Counted from the first letter of the stretch, positions 1 through 11,859 are shown. The stretch: DNA of 64,000 nt from Schizochytrium sp. TIO01 (GCA_004764695.1 SMSO01000035.1:3353040-3417039), one strand, 5' to 3'. Made by a program: numbers and translations. The notes: generated by a model not told the origin, from the sequence alone.

Positions 1-142
1 ACATCGTCTCCAAAGCTGTGCACAGCAGTCAAAATGAATTGCGGTACAAGCAATAAGCAAACAAATAAATGAATAAATACACAAATCGCCTTTGCAGGGA
101 ACAAAGTTTGCACATCCATCTCAAGTTCCCTCCTCTTACTTT

Positions 143-176
<34 letters not shown>

Positions 177-2982
177 CCCCCTTTTTTTTAAAGTAATGTT
201 TTAAAATAAATAAATAACAAACTATATTACGAATAATTTTAAATATATAACAAAAACTTTAGAAAGTGATAATCATTACCATGATCAATCGGATCAGTAG
301 ATGTAATGCGGGTGGCGGGATACCTCTGCAAATGTGATACTACCTTTGGCAAAATCAGCACCACACCAAAGCATCGCTGCCGATCTATGGGTACATGACG
401 GCTAGTCAGCCATCCATCAGGTAAGTATTTTAATAGAACTCCAAACTCAAGTGGATGTCTTGAACCTGAAACTCCAAGTCGGCGGTCGTATCATGAATGT
501 CATGCTCCCCAAACGTGTGTACCAGGATAAGACCCGTTCGTTTAATACTATGGTTCGCCGTCCATTCTATACGGCGCGGACTTATCCCTTTTTTGTTTCT
601 TTTTTTCTTTCTCTTCGGTATATTTCCTCTTTTAGTTATTACTTGTCAAAGAACAAAAATGGTTTAACACTAGTGCTCCTCAAGTTGAAGAAACCTGAAG
701 ACTAGGGGATGAGGCAGAGAAGATGCTAGATGATGAGAGCTGCCGCTACTAAGTAAGTAGGTAGGTGTTCACCTACAGAGTTGACTTTTCCATTTGCTCC
801 AGACTGGTTCTCTGGTTGAATTCTTCGAAAGAGAGGTCGAAAAGTAGACGATCATCTTGATTGTCCCTTTTTCTTTCTTCTCCACTTTTTTTTTTCCGAA
901 AGTTAAGAAAAAAGAACGCCACAAATGGAAGAAAAGTTTTGAAGAGACTTAAAACCAGTCGGAGACGAAAAATTGCCTGCGCAAATATTTCGTACCTACA
1001 CCTCTGTTGCACCGTAGCCCCAGAGCACGACGTGCATTTCACAGACACCCTGGGGAGCAGTGTGCAACGTAACATTCACGATGGAAACGTGGGAATCATG
1101 TTTCTGTCAACTTTCGTCCTTCAGGAACAGTCTAAGGTGCCACAGCGCAACATGCAACATGCCATTACTAATAAAACCTCCAATGGAGCACTAGTCCATG
1201 AAGAAATATGCCTAGATTCCAACTCTCAGTTTCTCATTGATGTAAACATATACGAATATATTACAAATATAAATAAAAAGCCTCCATCTTGTGTACTAAA
1301 TGAAGAGGAAAGAACACAAAAATGGACTCTGCCGCACTCGAGAAGGCCAAGAAAGGGGCAACCAAAGAGGATTCTCTCTCCTTGCGTCTACTTGACCGGG
1401 CACTGACGTACATCCCCCTCGAGCTAGACGACCATCAGACTGCCTAGTCAGCAAGGTTTCATAAATACACAACACGCTACAGAAGATCGTGGTCTCTTAT
1501 TAGCAATACAGGAATACACATACTTTCACATATTTATTCATTCATTTATTTATTTGTTTATTTATTTGTTTATTTGTTTATTTATTTATTTATTTGTTTA
1601 TTTGTTTATTATATTCATTGGGCCATCGTCCTTTCAAGTAGGTAACTCACCGTCGCAGTCAATTGTCAATCGCGCAACACAAGAGCTTGGCGCGACCCGG
1701 CCTGCGAGCTCGCGCTCCCGCAAGCTGCCAGCCAAGCAACCGACGGGGCCACGTCAGAAGGCAAGGTCTCCCTGGTCGCGAGGGAACAGCGCCCTGCGGC
1801 CTCTGTCTGCATCGTCTCTGTCGGGGTCTTCGCTCGCGAGGAGCGCCCATTCTTTGCCTTTCTGCCAGCCTCCATCCAAGTCTCTGCCCACCAAACCCTC
1901 AACAGGCGAGCGAGCCTCGGCTGGAGACAGTCTGCCGGCAGACCGACCGACTGCATCCCTGCCTGCCTGCGGTCGCTTTGTAGACAGAAGGCCTCGAAGC
2001 CCGAGAGCGAAACGGAGCGAGGAGGTTTCGTGATTCTCTGCGAGGAGACAGCTCCGCACAGAACATCAAAAAGAGCGACGAAGGAAAAGTTTTCTCGCTC
2101 ATTCCAAGAGAAAAGAAAGAGAAAAGAAAGAGAAAAGAAAGACAGAGAAAAGAGCGACGAAAGAAAGAAAGAGAGAGAGAGAGAGAGAAAGAGGTCTTTC
2201 ATTGGATTTGCAGTGACGATCAGTCAACTGCTACGATCGCAAGAGAAGAGCTGCGAGCACAGCGCAGCACAGCACGCTGTAAAGACATAGAGAAGGCAAG
2301 CAAGCAAGCAAGCAAGCTAGATAGATAGCTAGCTAGCTAGCTCGCTGCGATTGGCGTGGTTCTACTCGTGCTTGGTTCTGGTGACTTCCGAAGAATCTGT
2401 GGCCGAGCACAGCTCGCGGCAGAGTACACGGTCAGCGAGGCAGAGAAAGTGGAACTGCGAAAGCGGAGTCCGACAAACTGAAAAGGATTCAAGGCCGGCA
2501 CACAGTGAGCAATCTTGTTTCGTAGCTTCGTTGGTCTGCCTGGCGAGCTGACTGCTTTGCTTGATTGGAATCTGATTTGGCCGGGCGGTGGTTTCATCGA
2601 CGGTGAGGCTTGAAACGACCGGCAGCGGAGCTTCTGCGAGCGAGGGAGCTATACGTGGACTGGTGTAACCACCTCTCTGAAGTCCACTTCTTCTTAGCCG
2701 TGGACGAGTAACTCCTCCTCCTCCCTTGCACTTTACCATTTAGTGCAGTCAGGTTAAGGTATCAAGACTGAAGGAGATCTTCAGTTCACCGCGTTTGCTG
2801 TTTCTTTTTGTTACTTCCCCTTCTTCTTCTTCTTCTTCTTCATAGGCTTCTCCTACAGCTTGCAAGGCATTCCGACAGCGCGACTTTCTGAGGTCTTTGC
2901 TAGTTGTGCATGCAACTGAGATAAGTAGCGAATTGAGCCAGCGTACATCGGAAGCATTACAAAGACTTAGGAGATTGACAAG
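1..2982. other. Intergenic region, low-complexity rich
   Basis: I see no supportable gene here. The stretch holds a 29-nt T tract (148-176), TTTATTTG-type repeats (about 1531-1612), a purine-rich GAAA/GA tract (about 2107-2193), a GCAA/CTAG short-repeat block (about 2294-2343) and a CTT run (about 2819-2841). Open frames in it, including one of 181 codons at 861-1406, lack a good ATG start or recognisable domains. The last several hundred bases before 2983 are probably the promoter and 5' leader of the bHLH gene. Confidence 0.6.
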
Positions 2983-4530
2983 ATGAAGAATCCAGCTTCA
3001 GCATACCATTATCCCGGAGACAGATCTCTAACGGGTGTAACACCGTTAGCGTACCCCGGCAATATGGGTGCCGAGGGCGCGTCTGCGGCATCTATGCGGA
3101 CTCACAGTGGCCGCGTCTCGCGCCCCACTCAGAGGTTGATTTCTCAGCACAATTCTGACATGTCCATGACTAGCGAAGGCAGCAGTGCACCACCACCTAC
3201 ACGACCCAAGCTAATGGTTAGCACTGCATCATATGACAGCATGGATAGCCGGGAAAGTGGCAGTGCCAAGCGCAAGAAGGAACCATCAGCGCCAACCCTA
3301 CATTCGCCACGAACCCGGGCAAATAGCAACAATAATGAGCCTCGAAAACGAATGCCCGGAGCGCCAGATTCCGCCTCGGTCTCTTCTGGAGCCATGGGAT
3401 CGCCCTCTTCTATTCCATCCCCTGCGCCATCTTCAGTGTCTTCCCAAGCTGCGTCTCGAGCCCCGCCAAAGGATTCAACAATGAACCGAAAAATGATCAA
3501 ATCGGAGCGTGAGCGTGAGCGCCGCGCAGCTGTGCGTAATTTATTTCTTGCTATTTCGGTAGAGCTGAATCTTCGCGAGGAGGGAGACAACTCTGCTTTG
3601 GACCAGACCCAAGTCCTTGCCGCTGCTATTTCGAAACTTAAGGAGCCTGATAATCTTGCCTCTGCCCCACAAGGGCATGCTCCGCTTCACCAGGGAATCA
3701 GCAATATTGAGCCTATTCCTGCAGCTGGCAAGCTCATGACACCTCCCAGCCGCGTCCAAGTCCGTCAAGAAATGCCCAGGCGGGGTAGCGAAAAGACCGA
3801 GATGATGGGATCTCCCATTACGCCACAGTCTACAACAATTGAAGAATCGAAAAACTACCCGGCGGGACAGTCGCATCTCCAGCAACAACTGCAGGCATCT
3901 GGAAGTGGAAAGAACAAACCTGCTGCTCTAGGAAAGCCAACCAAGGACCCAGTACACGCTGGCATGATCTCGCCTGTTGTTATGCCGATGCAAACTGCCT
4001 ATGATGGCTCATTCGGCAACGAGATGGGCAAATATGCAGTACCACCGCAAATGTCACACCAGCATTCCCAGCAGCAACAGCAACAAGAACAACATCTCTT
4101 GCATGAAGGTAGCTCCGTAAGACGTCACTCGCTTTTCAGCCAGCGCGACTCATTGTCGCAGTACCCAATTTTCTCAACAGACTCAAGACGCGGTAGCACG
4201 TACTCAACAGGGGAATTCTTGACCATGCAGAACCTCGATTTCGATGCTATGGCTTTTGAGGATGAAGCGAACCTTGCACTTCCGTTTCCTGACAAGAGCG
4301 ACAGTGCCTTCATGAGACGAGATGCTGTCGAAAGCTATGACTTTGTTTCGCCGAGTAGCCTTGACCATAGCCTTCCTACCAAACATCGTCCCCGCGCAAA
4401 TTCCCGAATTTCTCAAGGGGCTGCATATGCACAAATGATGGGTCCTTCGCTTTATGGAAGCGCTACTGCTGGGGGCGATTGGGGCAGGGCAGCACACGGT
4501 GGAGGTGTTTACCCTCACTATTCGGACTGA
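2983..4530 (+). CDS. bHLH-domain putative transcription factor
   Basis: An intronless 515-residue protein, long, Ser/Pro-rich and mostly disordered. At about residues 174-218 there is a basic region with the core ERERRAAVR, a first helix (NLFLAISVELNL), a short charged loop and a second helix (DQTQVLAAAISKLKE). This is the pattern of a basic helix-loop-helix DNA-binding and dimerisation domain; the Glu and Arg of the ERxRR core are the residues that read E-box DNA in known bHLH proteins. A Q/H-rich run lies near residue 360 and a Tyr/Gly-rich tail closes the protein. Many SP/TP and RRxS sites in the flanks could be phosphorylated. I infer a nuclear DNA-binding regulator. There is no leucine zipper or PAS domain after the second helix. 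The start is the first ATG of the frame. No orthologue is recognised. Confidence 0.7.
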   Translation: MKNPASAYHYPGDRSLTGVTPLAYPGNMGAEGASAASMRTHSGRVSRPTQRLISQHNSDMSMTSEGSSAPPPTRPKLMVSTASYDSMDSRESGSAKRKKEPSAPTLHSPRTRANSNNNEPRKRMPGAPDSASVSSGAMGSPSSIPSPAPSSVSSQAASRAPPKDSTMNRKMIKSERERERRAAVRNLFLAISVELNLREEGDNSALDQTQVLAAAISKLKEPDNLASAPQGHAPLHQGISNIEPIPAAGKLMTPPSRVQVRQEMPRRGSEKTEMMGSPITPQSTTIEESKNYPAGQSHLQQQLQASGSGKNKPAALGKPTKDPVHAGMISPVVMPMQTAYDGSFGNEMGKYAVPPQMSHQHSQQQQQQEQHLLHEGSSVRRHSLFSQRDSLSQYPIFSTDSRRGSTYSTGEFLTMQNLDFDAMAFEDEANLALPFPDKSDSAFMRRDAVESYDFVSPSSLDHSLPTKHRPRANSRISQGAAYAQMMGPSLYGSATAGGDWGRAAHGGGVYPHYSD

Positions 4531-5783
4531 TCATACAACCATTTGACCCTTTTTTACTTTAGGGAGTCTTCGAGGCTCTGGCGAACGAACTCATTCCTGT
4601 ACATGTCGCTATCCCTCCCATGTGCCTTACCTTTGCCGGCTTGAATATGTGCTGCACCAACCTTCGACCTATACATACGTAATTCGCAATTTTTTTCTAC
4701 TTTATTTCTTTGTTACATGCTCTGGGCGAGTGCGGGCGCAGTATGCCAGCACACGTTGTTTGTCCAAGGTTACATGCGTTAGGGGTTAAGCGTCATGGCT
4801 ATAAGCTCTTAAAGAATTAAGTTGTTCCACTGTTTCAATAAGAACACGGCACCTTTCACGATATTCATCGCTTTCGGTACGTGTTATTTGAATAAAGTTG
4901 ATTGTCCTTATATGTACAAACAATTGCCCCTATTTTGTACAAGTTGTCTTCGTTTTAGCTTAAAGTCTCATACTTTGAGGGCTGACGGAAATTGCACAGA
5001 AATGAACATCGTTTCGTCTCGGACTTTGGTTAACCTCTCCTTGTAAGAACAAGTACAACTATTGTCTCATGGTTACTTTGGCAATACTTCGATCTTCGTG
5101 AGATTTCTGAAACCGTTAGTCAGCGGGCAGTCACCGCAAGCACAGAGCCTATGGCTTGTCAGAGTAGCAGACTTGCACACAATCTCCACATTTAGCTTTG
5201 AAATACCTTCATTAGTTAGTATTCTGAAAAGAAACTCTAACATGACCAATTTTATTCAAAGTTTCTCTACCTCCCTCGTCTCGAGTTTCGAAACCATTTG
5301 GCCAGAACAACCCAACTAAGGAAAACCTCCAGTGACTTTCGATTATGGGGAGCCTTTTGCAACATTTCTCCCGCAAGTTTTTAATGTTCATAACCCCAAG
5401 GTTGTGCGGTCTATGCCAACTTTTGCTTTACACACTTGCCAATACCTTATATATGCCTGTATTTTACGTTATTACTGTGTTCCATGAAGCCAGCCAGGTC
5501 TTCAAGAATCATGCCCTTTGTGATCGAGGCTTCGACAGCAATAAGCAATTGAATATAGCGTTCTATTGAATACCTACCCCTTCGCCTAGTACTAATACAT
5601 GTGATCTATGAAGCTCTGTGCTTCACAGCAATCTCGAGTCTTAGTGACCACTTAATGTAAACTATAGTACTCTATCTTGAAGATGCCACTATAAAACGTG
5701 AGTGTGACCAAGAGGAGAAGACAAGACCAGTATCCAAATCGAATCAGCTCGAGGCTTCGTTGACGCTCCCGAGCAACAAGACC
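4531..5783. other. Intergenic region between bHLH and HINT genes
   Basis: AT-rich DNA with only short, unrelated open frames (70-85 codons, no domains). It should contain the 3' untranslated region of the bHLH gene and the HINT promoter. No RNA gene or repeat array was seen. Confidence 0.5.
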
Positions 5784-6182
5784 ATGTCTGACGAGCAGTC
5801 CAAGGCCGCTGAGGCCGCCAAGGAAGAGATTCCCGAGTCGACGATCTTTGATAAGATCGTCGCCAAGGAGATCCCTTCCGACATTGTGTACGAGGATGAT
5901 GAGTGCATGGCCTTTAAGGACATCAGCCCCCAGGCGCCTACGCACATTGTGCTTATTCCCAAGAAGCGCGGCAACCTTGCTAAGCTTTCCCTTGCTCAGG
6001 AGTCCGACAAGGCCATCCTCGGCCACCTCATGTACACCGCCAAGATTGTTGCTGAGAAGGCCGGTATTGCGGAGTCTGGATACCGTGTTGTGGTGAACGA
6101 TGGCAAGGAGGGATGCCAGAGCGTCTATCATCTTCACTTGCACATCATCGGAGGTCGTCAGCTCACCTGGCCCCCTGGCTAA
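5784..6182 (+). CDS. HIT-family purine nucleoside phosphoramidase (HINT)
   Basis: A complete 132-residue HINT-family protein. These enzymes hydrolyse AMP-lysine and other purine nucleoside phosphoramidates as cytosolic or nuclear homodimers. The hallmark HxHxH triad is at residues 116-120 (HLHLHIIGG), followed by the family's usual C-terminal ending RQLTWPPG. The N-terminal core (TIFDKIVAKEIP, then YEDDECMAFKDISPQAPTH) is also canonical, so every expected block is present. I place the start at the ATG at 5784 (context ACCATGT). The frame runs 8 codons further upstream only through a TTG. Codon use is richer in G/C-ending codons than in the large neighbouring genes, as expected for a well-expressed gene. 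No intron is needed. Confidence 0.95.
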   Translation: MSDEQSKAAEAAKEEIPESTIFDKIVAKEIPSDIVYEDDECMAFKDISPQAPTHIVLIPKKRGNLAKLSLAQESDKAILGHLMYTAKIVAEKAGIAESGYRVVVNDGKEGCQSVYHLHLHIIGGRQLTWPPG

Positions 6183-7012
6183 ACACCCCCTTGCGAGTCT
6201 GCACCTGTACGCAATTGCCTGGCGGTTGATATCACATCTGGCTTTGCTTGCCAAGAAAAATCTCTGCCTCGTTTACACTGAAAAGCTGCCACTTCTTCTG
6301 ACTAAGTTTGATTTTATGTTGGCTAATTATTCTCTGTTATTTACTTGCGTATCTTAAATTTCTGAGCTAAACTGCTACGTGTTTCTTTCACGTAATGTCT
6401 CATGGAACAGGCAGGAATGATTGCTATGATGGCTCTTGTACTAGTATAGTTTCTAGAGCAAAGAAGGATCAGCAAATATAGGAACCTCCTTCTCATTGGA
6501 ATTGATAAGTTTGATTTACCTGGAGTTCCTTATAAAAGGAACCCAGGGGGCTTCGCAACCTTGTGAGGACTCTTTCCGTGGAGCTCAAACATTTATGCTA
6601 TTCGCTGCAACGGTGATTCTTCTATTTTCCTAGAATCTAGTAGCTCCTTGTCCTTGAATTCCTTCCATTTCAGTTCTGGTATTGTTTCCTGAGCTCAGTT
6701 TCGCCATCTTTGCTTGTGGTCCACAAAAAAACTCTTCTTCTTGCGTGTCATTTACTTCCTTTAGCGCGAACCTCAGTCTCTCTTCGCATTGGCATAGTCT
6801 CCTAGGTCTCAGTGACTTATTGTGATACCTGTTCGTATCATTTAACCAGGAGGTACTTACTTCTTATACTGATAATCAAAGAAAAATATGGAAAGTTAGC
6901 CAAAAGGAGGGGACGACTGTAATTCCCGAACTCGCCTCCGCTCGTCTCAGCCGAGGCCAGAACCCGTAGTCTGCGCACATTTCATCTTTGAAGCCTCTGC
7001 AGCGTTGTCCCA
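6183..7012. other. Intergenic region between HINT and histidine phosphatase
   Basis: No gene seen. It should contain the HINT 3' end and the promoter of the downstream phosphatase. A pyrimidine-rich stretch lies at about 6600-6800. Confidence 0.5.
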
Positions 7013-7714
7013 ATGAACTCTGACCTCACTTCCTCGTCCCCTCGTCGTCACGGCGACATCCTACTTGTGCGTCATGGTGAAACTAATGGCAATCGAACCA
7101 AGGTGCTGCAACAGCCGACTATTCCCTTAAACGAAAACGGCCACCGCCAGGCCCGAAAGGCTGGCGAGCGTATTGCCAGCACCTTCAAGGTGGCCAAGAT
7201 TCTCTGCAGTGATCTCCAGCGTACCCAAGACACCGCTGCCCCAATTAAAGAGCTCACAGGCGCTCCTTTGGAGCTCACTCCGCTCCTTCAAGAGCGCAAT
7301 TTTGGAGATCTTCGCGGAAGGCCTTTTTCTGAGCTGCATGCTGAAGGGGTTGAGGTTTTTCACCACGCCTACCAGCCTCCGAATGGCGAGTCCGTTTTGA
7401 CATTTGCAGATCGTGTTTCTCAGGCGTGGCAACAGATTTTGCAGGCTGTTCGCGAAGTGCCTCCAGGGCAAGTTCTGGTTGTGGTGACGCACGGCCTTGT
7501 CCTCAATCAGATTGCCAAGACCCAGCTAGAGCTAGCCAAAGAGGACCTCAGTGCATCGATCATTGCCTTCCGTAATACAAGTATCAGTCTAGTGGATGCT
7601 AACTGCGACGCATGCCGCAAGAAAATCATTCACATCTTCAATGATGACTCTCACCTTTCTGAGGAGGACCGTGATCCGACTTTTGGCCAGATCCTCGGCA
7701 AGGCCAAAATCTAA
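7013..7714 (+). CDS. Histidine phosphatase superfamily protein (phosphoglycerate mutase-like)
   Basis: A 233-residue protein of the histidine phosphatase superfamily (clan of phosphoglycerate mutase, fructose-2,6-bisphosphatase and TIGAR). The phospho-acceptor motif LVRHGE is at residues 18-23 (His21). The conserved SDLQRTQDTA block and a LQERNFGDLRG block carrying the acidic general acid follow, and the second catalytic histidine is His160 in VVTHGLVLN. This is the broad-specificity branch; the substrate cannot be fixed from sequence. It is not a cofactor-dependent PGAM by its spacing. A CDAC pair near residue 197 is unusual for the family. The start is the first ATG (7013). No intron is needed. 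Confidence 0.88.
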   Translation: MNSDLTSSSPRRHGDILLVRHGETNGNRTKVLQQPTIPLNENGHRQARKAGERIASTFKVAKILCSDLQRTQDTAAPIKELTGAPLELTPLLQERNFGDLRGRPFSELHAEGVEVFHHAYQPPNGESVLTFADRVSQAWQQILQAVREVPPGQVLVVVTHGLVLNQIAKTQLELAKEDLSASIIAFRNTSISLVDANCDACRKKIIHIFNDDSHLSEEDRDPTFGQILGKAKI

Positions 7715-8397
7715 TTTATTTCATATATCTTTTGCTTTCTTCTTGACTTGGCATTCTTTCTTAGCTTCATACGAGCTGCGGCAACAATCACTCTAAGAAA
7801 CATCGCGTTCAGCATCTCTTCTTTATGTTGATTGTTTGCATAGTGCAGGTACGATCCCAAAGTCACGAATGCAGAGAACTCTACAATGAACCTTCTTACA
7901 TAACAGACAGCTTGGGTGCTTTTCACACCCCGAGTGGGCCGCTCGCTCAGTTGGACGAGGGTTTCGCGGATCTCTTCAGTGAACGATCGCTGAGCATATT
8001 TTTTGCGGAAGGTGTGTGAGTGTGTGTCTCTCTCTGTGAAGAGTACGAGCGATACCATGATATCATGTTCCTTCGGCAGGCTAAAAAACGGCATTGTCAT
8101 TCGCAGCTGCAGTAACAGAGGCAACAAGCCATTCGAATAATTGCTCGGGGGGCAAGACAACATTAATAAATAAGACAGAATATGCATGCCTTGATTGTGG
8201 TTATGCAAGGGTGAGGTTCAAGGGGGAAAAGGGGGAGGAGGCCAAAAGCAGAGATAGTTGAGCATCAAACAAAAAAACAAAAAAGCTAGCATTTCTCATT
8301 CAAGACTCTACCCTACAAGGGATCCAAGACAATGACTGTGTGTGTATAGCTCGAAAGAGCACGCCAGACGGGCACGCCTATGCACGCTACACAATGA
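7715..8397. other. Convergent 3' region
   Basis: It lies between the 3' ends of the histidine phosphatase (+) and the CHCH gene (-). A 165-codon open frame on the minus strand (7711-8208) has no recognisable domain and overlaps likely 3' untranslated sequence, so I do not call it. Confidence 0.5.
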
Positions 8398-9512
8398 TTA
8401 CTGGTACTGCTGGTTCTCCTGGCAAGCGCGGAGAGCCTGGAAGTAAAACTCGCAGGCAGCAGCGTTGTTGTTCTGCTCCTGGAGGCACTGGTAGAGCTGC
8501 TTCTGGTCAACAGCGCAGGCATCACCGGCCTGGATGTTGTTGTAGCTCGAGGAGGGGACCTGGGGGAGGGCCTGCTGGGGGGCAGAGTGCTGCTGGGGGG
8601 CCTCAGCCGGCTTGTCGTCGGAGCCGGAGAACATGCCCATGACACCGTTGACGGCGGCGTGACCCATGGAGCTACCGACACCAAGGGCCATACCCTGGGC
8701 GACCATGCCACCACTATATTATCCAAGAATATTTCGAAGGTCACCAATCGCAGTTTATTACACAAGATCATAATCGCAGGTGTTGCAAAAACATTCGCAT
8801 GACATTTTCACAGCAATATCGTCAGTCTTCACATTCCTTTTAAACAAAACCATACATGCACGCTTCACAATCGTCCTTGAAACACCACCATCAAAAAGAT
8901 ACCATTCAAGAAGAGAACCAGTCAACACTCGTGATCACCAGCTTGCATGTGAAAGAGCAAGCTCGGTATATCTCTCGTTTCGCATCTTCTCTGGTCCTAG
9001 ATTCCTTCCATGCTACGGCCACGAAAACTGCCAAAGAAGAGCAAACGAAAAACAAGCTCGGCTCTCCAAGACGTTTCTGTCTCCGTCTGGGATCTCCCTT
9101 CGCGAGCCATATATCATCATCGGCGTCGAAGAGCTCCCGAGCAAGTTGAGAGGGTCTCGTGAATTTCGAGGTCGCTGGTTTTCTCCATATTCTCGATAGA
9201 TACTGACTGTACTCTGTGTTTGGACGAGGGTGAAAACGCAATAGAACAAAAGAAAACTTACAGGCCAGACATCATGCCGCCGGAAGCCGGGGCTGCGGCG
9301 GGGGCAGCGGCGGGCATGGGGGCGGGGGGAGGGGCGTGGTGCTGGGCAGGGGGCGGTGCGTGGTGCTGGGCGGCGGGAGCGTGGTGCTGGGCCGGGGGCG
9401 GGGCCGGGGCGGCCTGCGCCTTGGAGGGGGCGGGGGCAGCCTTGCGGCCAAACATGCCGCCGCCGCCGCCGGAGGAGCTGCTGGAGCTGGCGCCGCCACG
9501 TCGTCTGCCCAT
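8398..9512 (-). CDS. Twin CX9C mitochondrial protein, CHCHD2/CHCHD10/Mix17-like (two exons)
   Basis: Two exons: 9512-9262 and 8713-8398. The 548-nt intron (9261-8714) starts GTAAGT and ends ATATAG, and the join gives codon CTT (phase 2). The product is 188 residues. It has a basic, low-complexity Ala/Pro/His N-terminus (MGRRRGG, several QHHAP units), a Gly/Met-rich hydrophobic middle segment typical of CHCHD2/10 (GSSMGHAAVNGVMGMFSG), and a C-terminal CHCH domain with two perfect CX9C motifs (C-AVDQKQLYQ-C and C-EFYFQALRA-C). Family members are imported into the mitochondrial intermembrane space by the Mia40/Erv1 disulfide relay and act at cristae and in respiratory-chain regulation. The central segment spans the splice junction, which supports the intron. 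Exon 1 is very GC-rich. Confidence 0.9.
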
Positions 9513-9794
9513 TGTCTTAGCTTAAAGTAGTTGCTACGCTACTGCTCAACTGTCTGTCTCTGCTGTGCCGCGCAAACTTTGCTTGCGCTTGGACGTTCAC
9601 GAGTTGCAAGTTTGCTGTCGATTGATCTCTTTTCTCTCTTTCTCTCATCAATCAATTTCATTCATTCGTATTGTCCAGTTTACGCTATGTAAACATAGGA
9701 CTGCCCTAGGCGCCAGTACTTGTTTATCCTTAATCGCCCTTTCTCATTGAAATGTAATGTTATCATATCATACATAATCACTTTTTTGGTTTTC

Positions 9795-9821
9795 TTTTTT
9801 CTTTCTTTCTTTCTTTCTTTT
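9795..9821. repeat. (CTTT)n microsatellite
   Basis: A short CTTT array followed directly by three imperfect copies of an AGTCCTGAA unit (about 9822-9848). Confidence 0.8.
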
Positions 9822-10100
9822 AGTCCTGAAAGTCCTGAAAGTCCTAAAGCTGAGAAGACGATGGATTTCTGCGCATCGAAAGCCGTCGAAGATCGCGAAT
9901 TCGCAGTTCCGCACATTCGCAGCGGCGTCGAAGAGGAGGCTCTCACTCTCCCGCGACGCCACCATGCACCACTGCACAATCCGCGGCTGTTTCCATTCTT
10001 CGTGAATAAACGATGGTCAACGAATCATCTGCAAATGAACGAAAGCGCTGTTTGGGCTTTTTAATTCTATTTGTACCATTGTTTTCTTTTCTTTATTTAG

Positions 10101-10130
10101 TTTTATTTTATTTTATTTTATTTTATTTTA
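10101..10130. repeat. (TTTTA)n microsatellite
   Basis: Six TTTTA units followed by an AT/CA-rich alternating stretch (10131-10180). Confidence 0.85.
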
Positions 10131-10447
10131 AAATAACATATATATACACATATATGTATACACATATGTATGTACATATAAGATTTTCCTCTTCCTCTCT
10201 AAGCAAAAAAGAGAAGTTCTGTAAAAGAGAGTCCCCTTGCTACATGCAGGTAGGCGACTCCTACGCCACTCTCTCACGGTTCAACTTCGTTCTGCTTTTC
10301 TTTCGGTTCTTTCTCTTTCCGCGGGGCGGCTAGCTAGGACCTCCCTATCCCCACATAGGCTTTTCTGCGGAGGGCAGGCGGCTAGCTCTTTTTGGCTCTG
10401 CTAAGGCGCATATAGCTAATTCATTAAGGTGCGCAGCTTTAAAGGCC

Positions 10448-10490
<43 letters not shown>

Positions 10491-10505
10491 CTCTTCTTTC
10501 TTTCT
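10448..10505. repeat. (CTTT)n microsatellite
   Basis: A CTTT array of about 14 units with one imperfection near its right end. Confidence 0.85.
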
Positions 10506-11025
10506 CATCTTAATCCTTTTAAAACAAGCTTTATGCTGCTTTTAAAAACTATAAAAAGCACAAAGAAGAAAGAAAAGGTCCTTTAGAGAGAGAGAGAGAG
10601 AGTTGTGGAGGCGTCGGGGAAACTGGCCGCCCCACACTATAGGGAGGTACATGGGTCGGGGAAACCAGCCGGTCCTGCGTTTTTGAGGGTCCCTGGCTTC
10701 GGCCCATGCGCTCGATCGATACTCTGCCTGGAAAGCCGTGACTCCGTTGGAGCCTGCATAGCGAAGGCGCGTCCCTCACCTTCGCTGCCTCTGAGAGCGC
10801 TTATCTGGCCAAGGCCACGGCCTTCTGCTCAGATGCACGGCAGTCGGAGCCGCATTTGCCGCCTTCTGCTCATGCCGATTGGGCCTCGTTCCGCGCGGGT
10901 CTTCATTAGCCTCAAGCAGAGGGTTTCCAGAAACTCTGCTGAGGCGGCCCCTCTCGGAGAAACCTCCGACTGCTAGCAGCACTCCTACTGCCACTAACGG
11001 CTTGCTTTCTTTCTATCTTTTTTTC

Positions 11026-11083
<58 letters not shown>
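11026..11083. repeat. (CTTT)n microsatellite
   Basis: A second long CTTT array, same strand orientation as the arrays at 9.8 and 10.4 kb. Confidence 0.85.
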
Positions 11084-11475
11084 CTGTCGCGTTCTTCTTT
11101 TGTGTGGTACTTTGGTTTCTTTATGGTCAGAATATGTTTTACTTTAGTTTATTTCTTTCTTTCTTTCTGCAAAGATTGGGATAAGGGGCTTTGAGAGGCT
11201 TAAAGGCGGTTTGCAATGGAAAGAAAAAGGCACTGCTTACTTGCTTGCTTTTATTTACTTACTTACTTCACTCATGGTTGGCCATCTTTGCGAAGAAGTT
11301 GGCGAGTTCTGCGGCCGAGTTGGAGATCCTGAGAGTATCGATCGAAAGACCTCCTCGATGCTGGACTTTCTCTAGCCAGAGGCTCAATTGATATTGATTG
11401 ATTTTGGTAAACCCCGGTACGTTTTCTGGATTTTAGTTACCTTTAGCAGTTCTGCATTTGCACTACATTGCATAT

Positions 11476-11541
11476 CATTCATTGCATTGCATTGCATTGC
11501 ATTGCATTGCATTGCATTCATTACATTACATTACATTACAT
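11476..11541. repeat. Pentanucleotide array CATTG then CATTA
   Basis: About eight CATTG units that switch to about four CATTA units with no gap, so the two variants were spread by local expansion. Confidence 0.85.
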
Positions 11542-11716
11542 TTCATCGCATATCGTCTCAATCCCCGGCGCCGACGCGAGTGATTAAACGCCGACCGCCG
11601 ACCACCGAAGCCTGTACAACCTGCTCACTACCAGGGATCACGCAGCGGGACTGCGCCTGGTCGACCTCTGCAGAAAAGCCTCGAAGAAACAAACGATCGA
11701 ATGACTGAGTGAGTGA

Positions 11717-11751
11717 TTCGTTCATTCATTCATTCATTCATTCATTCATTC
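11717..11751. repeat. (ATTC)n microsatellite, left arm of an inverted pair
   Basis: About eight ATTC units. The reverse-complement array GAAT lies about 260 bp to the right (12010-12058), so the two can pair. Confidence 0.85.
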
Positions 11752-11859
11752 ATGCGTCGATTTCCCCAGAGATCAGCGATCGATCGATTGTTAGTGCTTT
11801 CCTTCCCACCAAGTGCTAGTAGTTTCGGTAGCGCACGGTGCTCGACGAGCGGCTCCGCG

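Noticed and set aside
861-1406. 181-codon open frame near the left edge
   Set aside because: Begins at TTG, has no early ATG in good context, no recognisable domain, and sits in low-complexity DNA.
7711-8208. 165-codon minus-strand open frame
   Set aside because: No domain and placed where the 3' regions of two convergent genes are expected.
9220-9530. Gly/Ala/Trp-rich plus-strand frames opposite the CHCH first exon
   Set aside because: Shadow of a GC-rich low-complexity exon; the minus-strand reading joins to a perfect twin CX9C domain.
10549-10994. Overlapping open frames on both strands in GC-rich DNA
   Set aside because: Both strands are open at once because stop codons are rare in GC-rich sequence; no domain in either.
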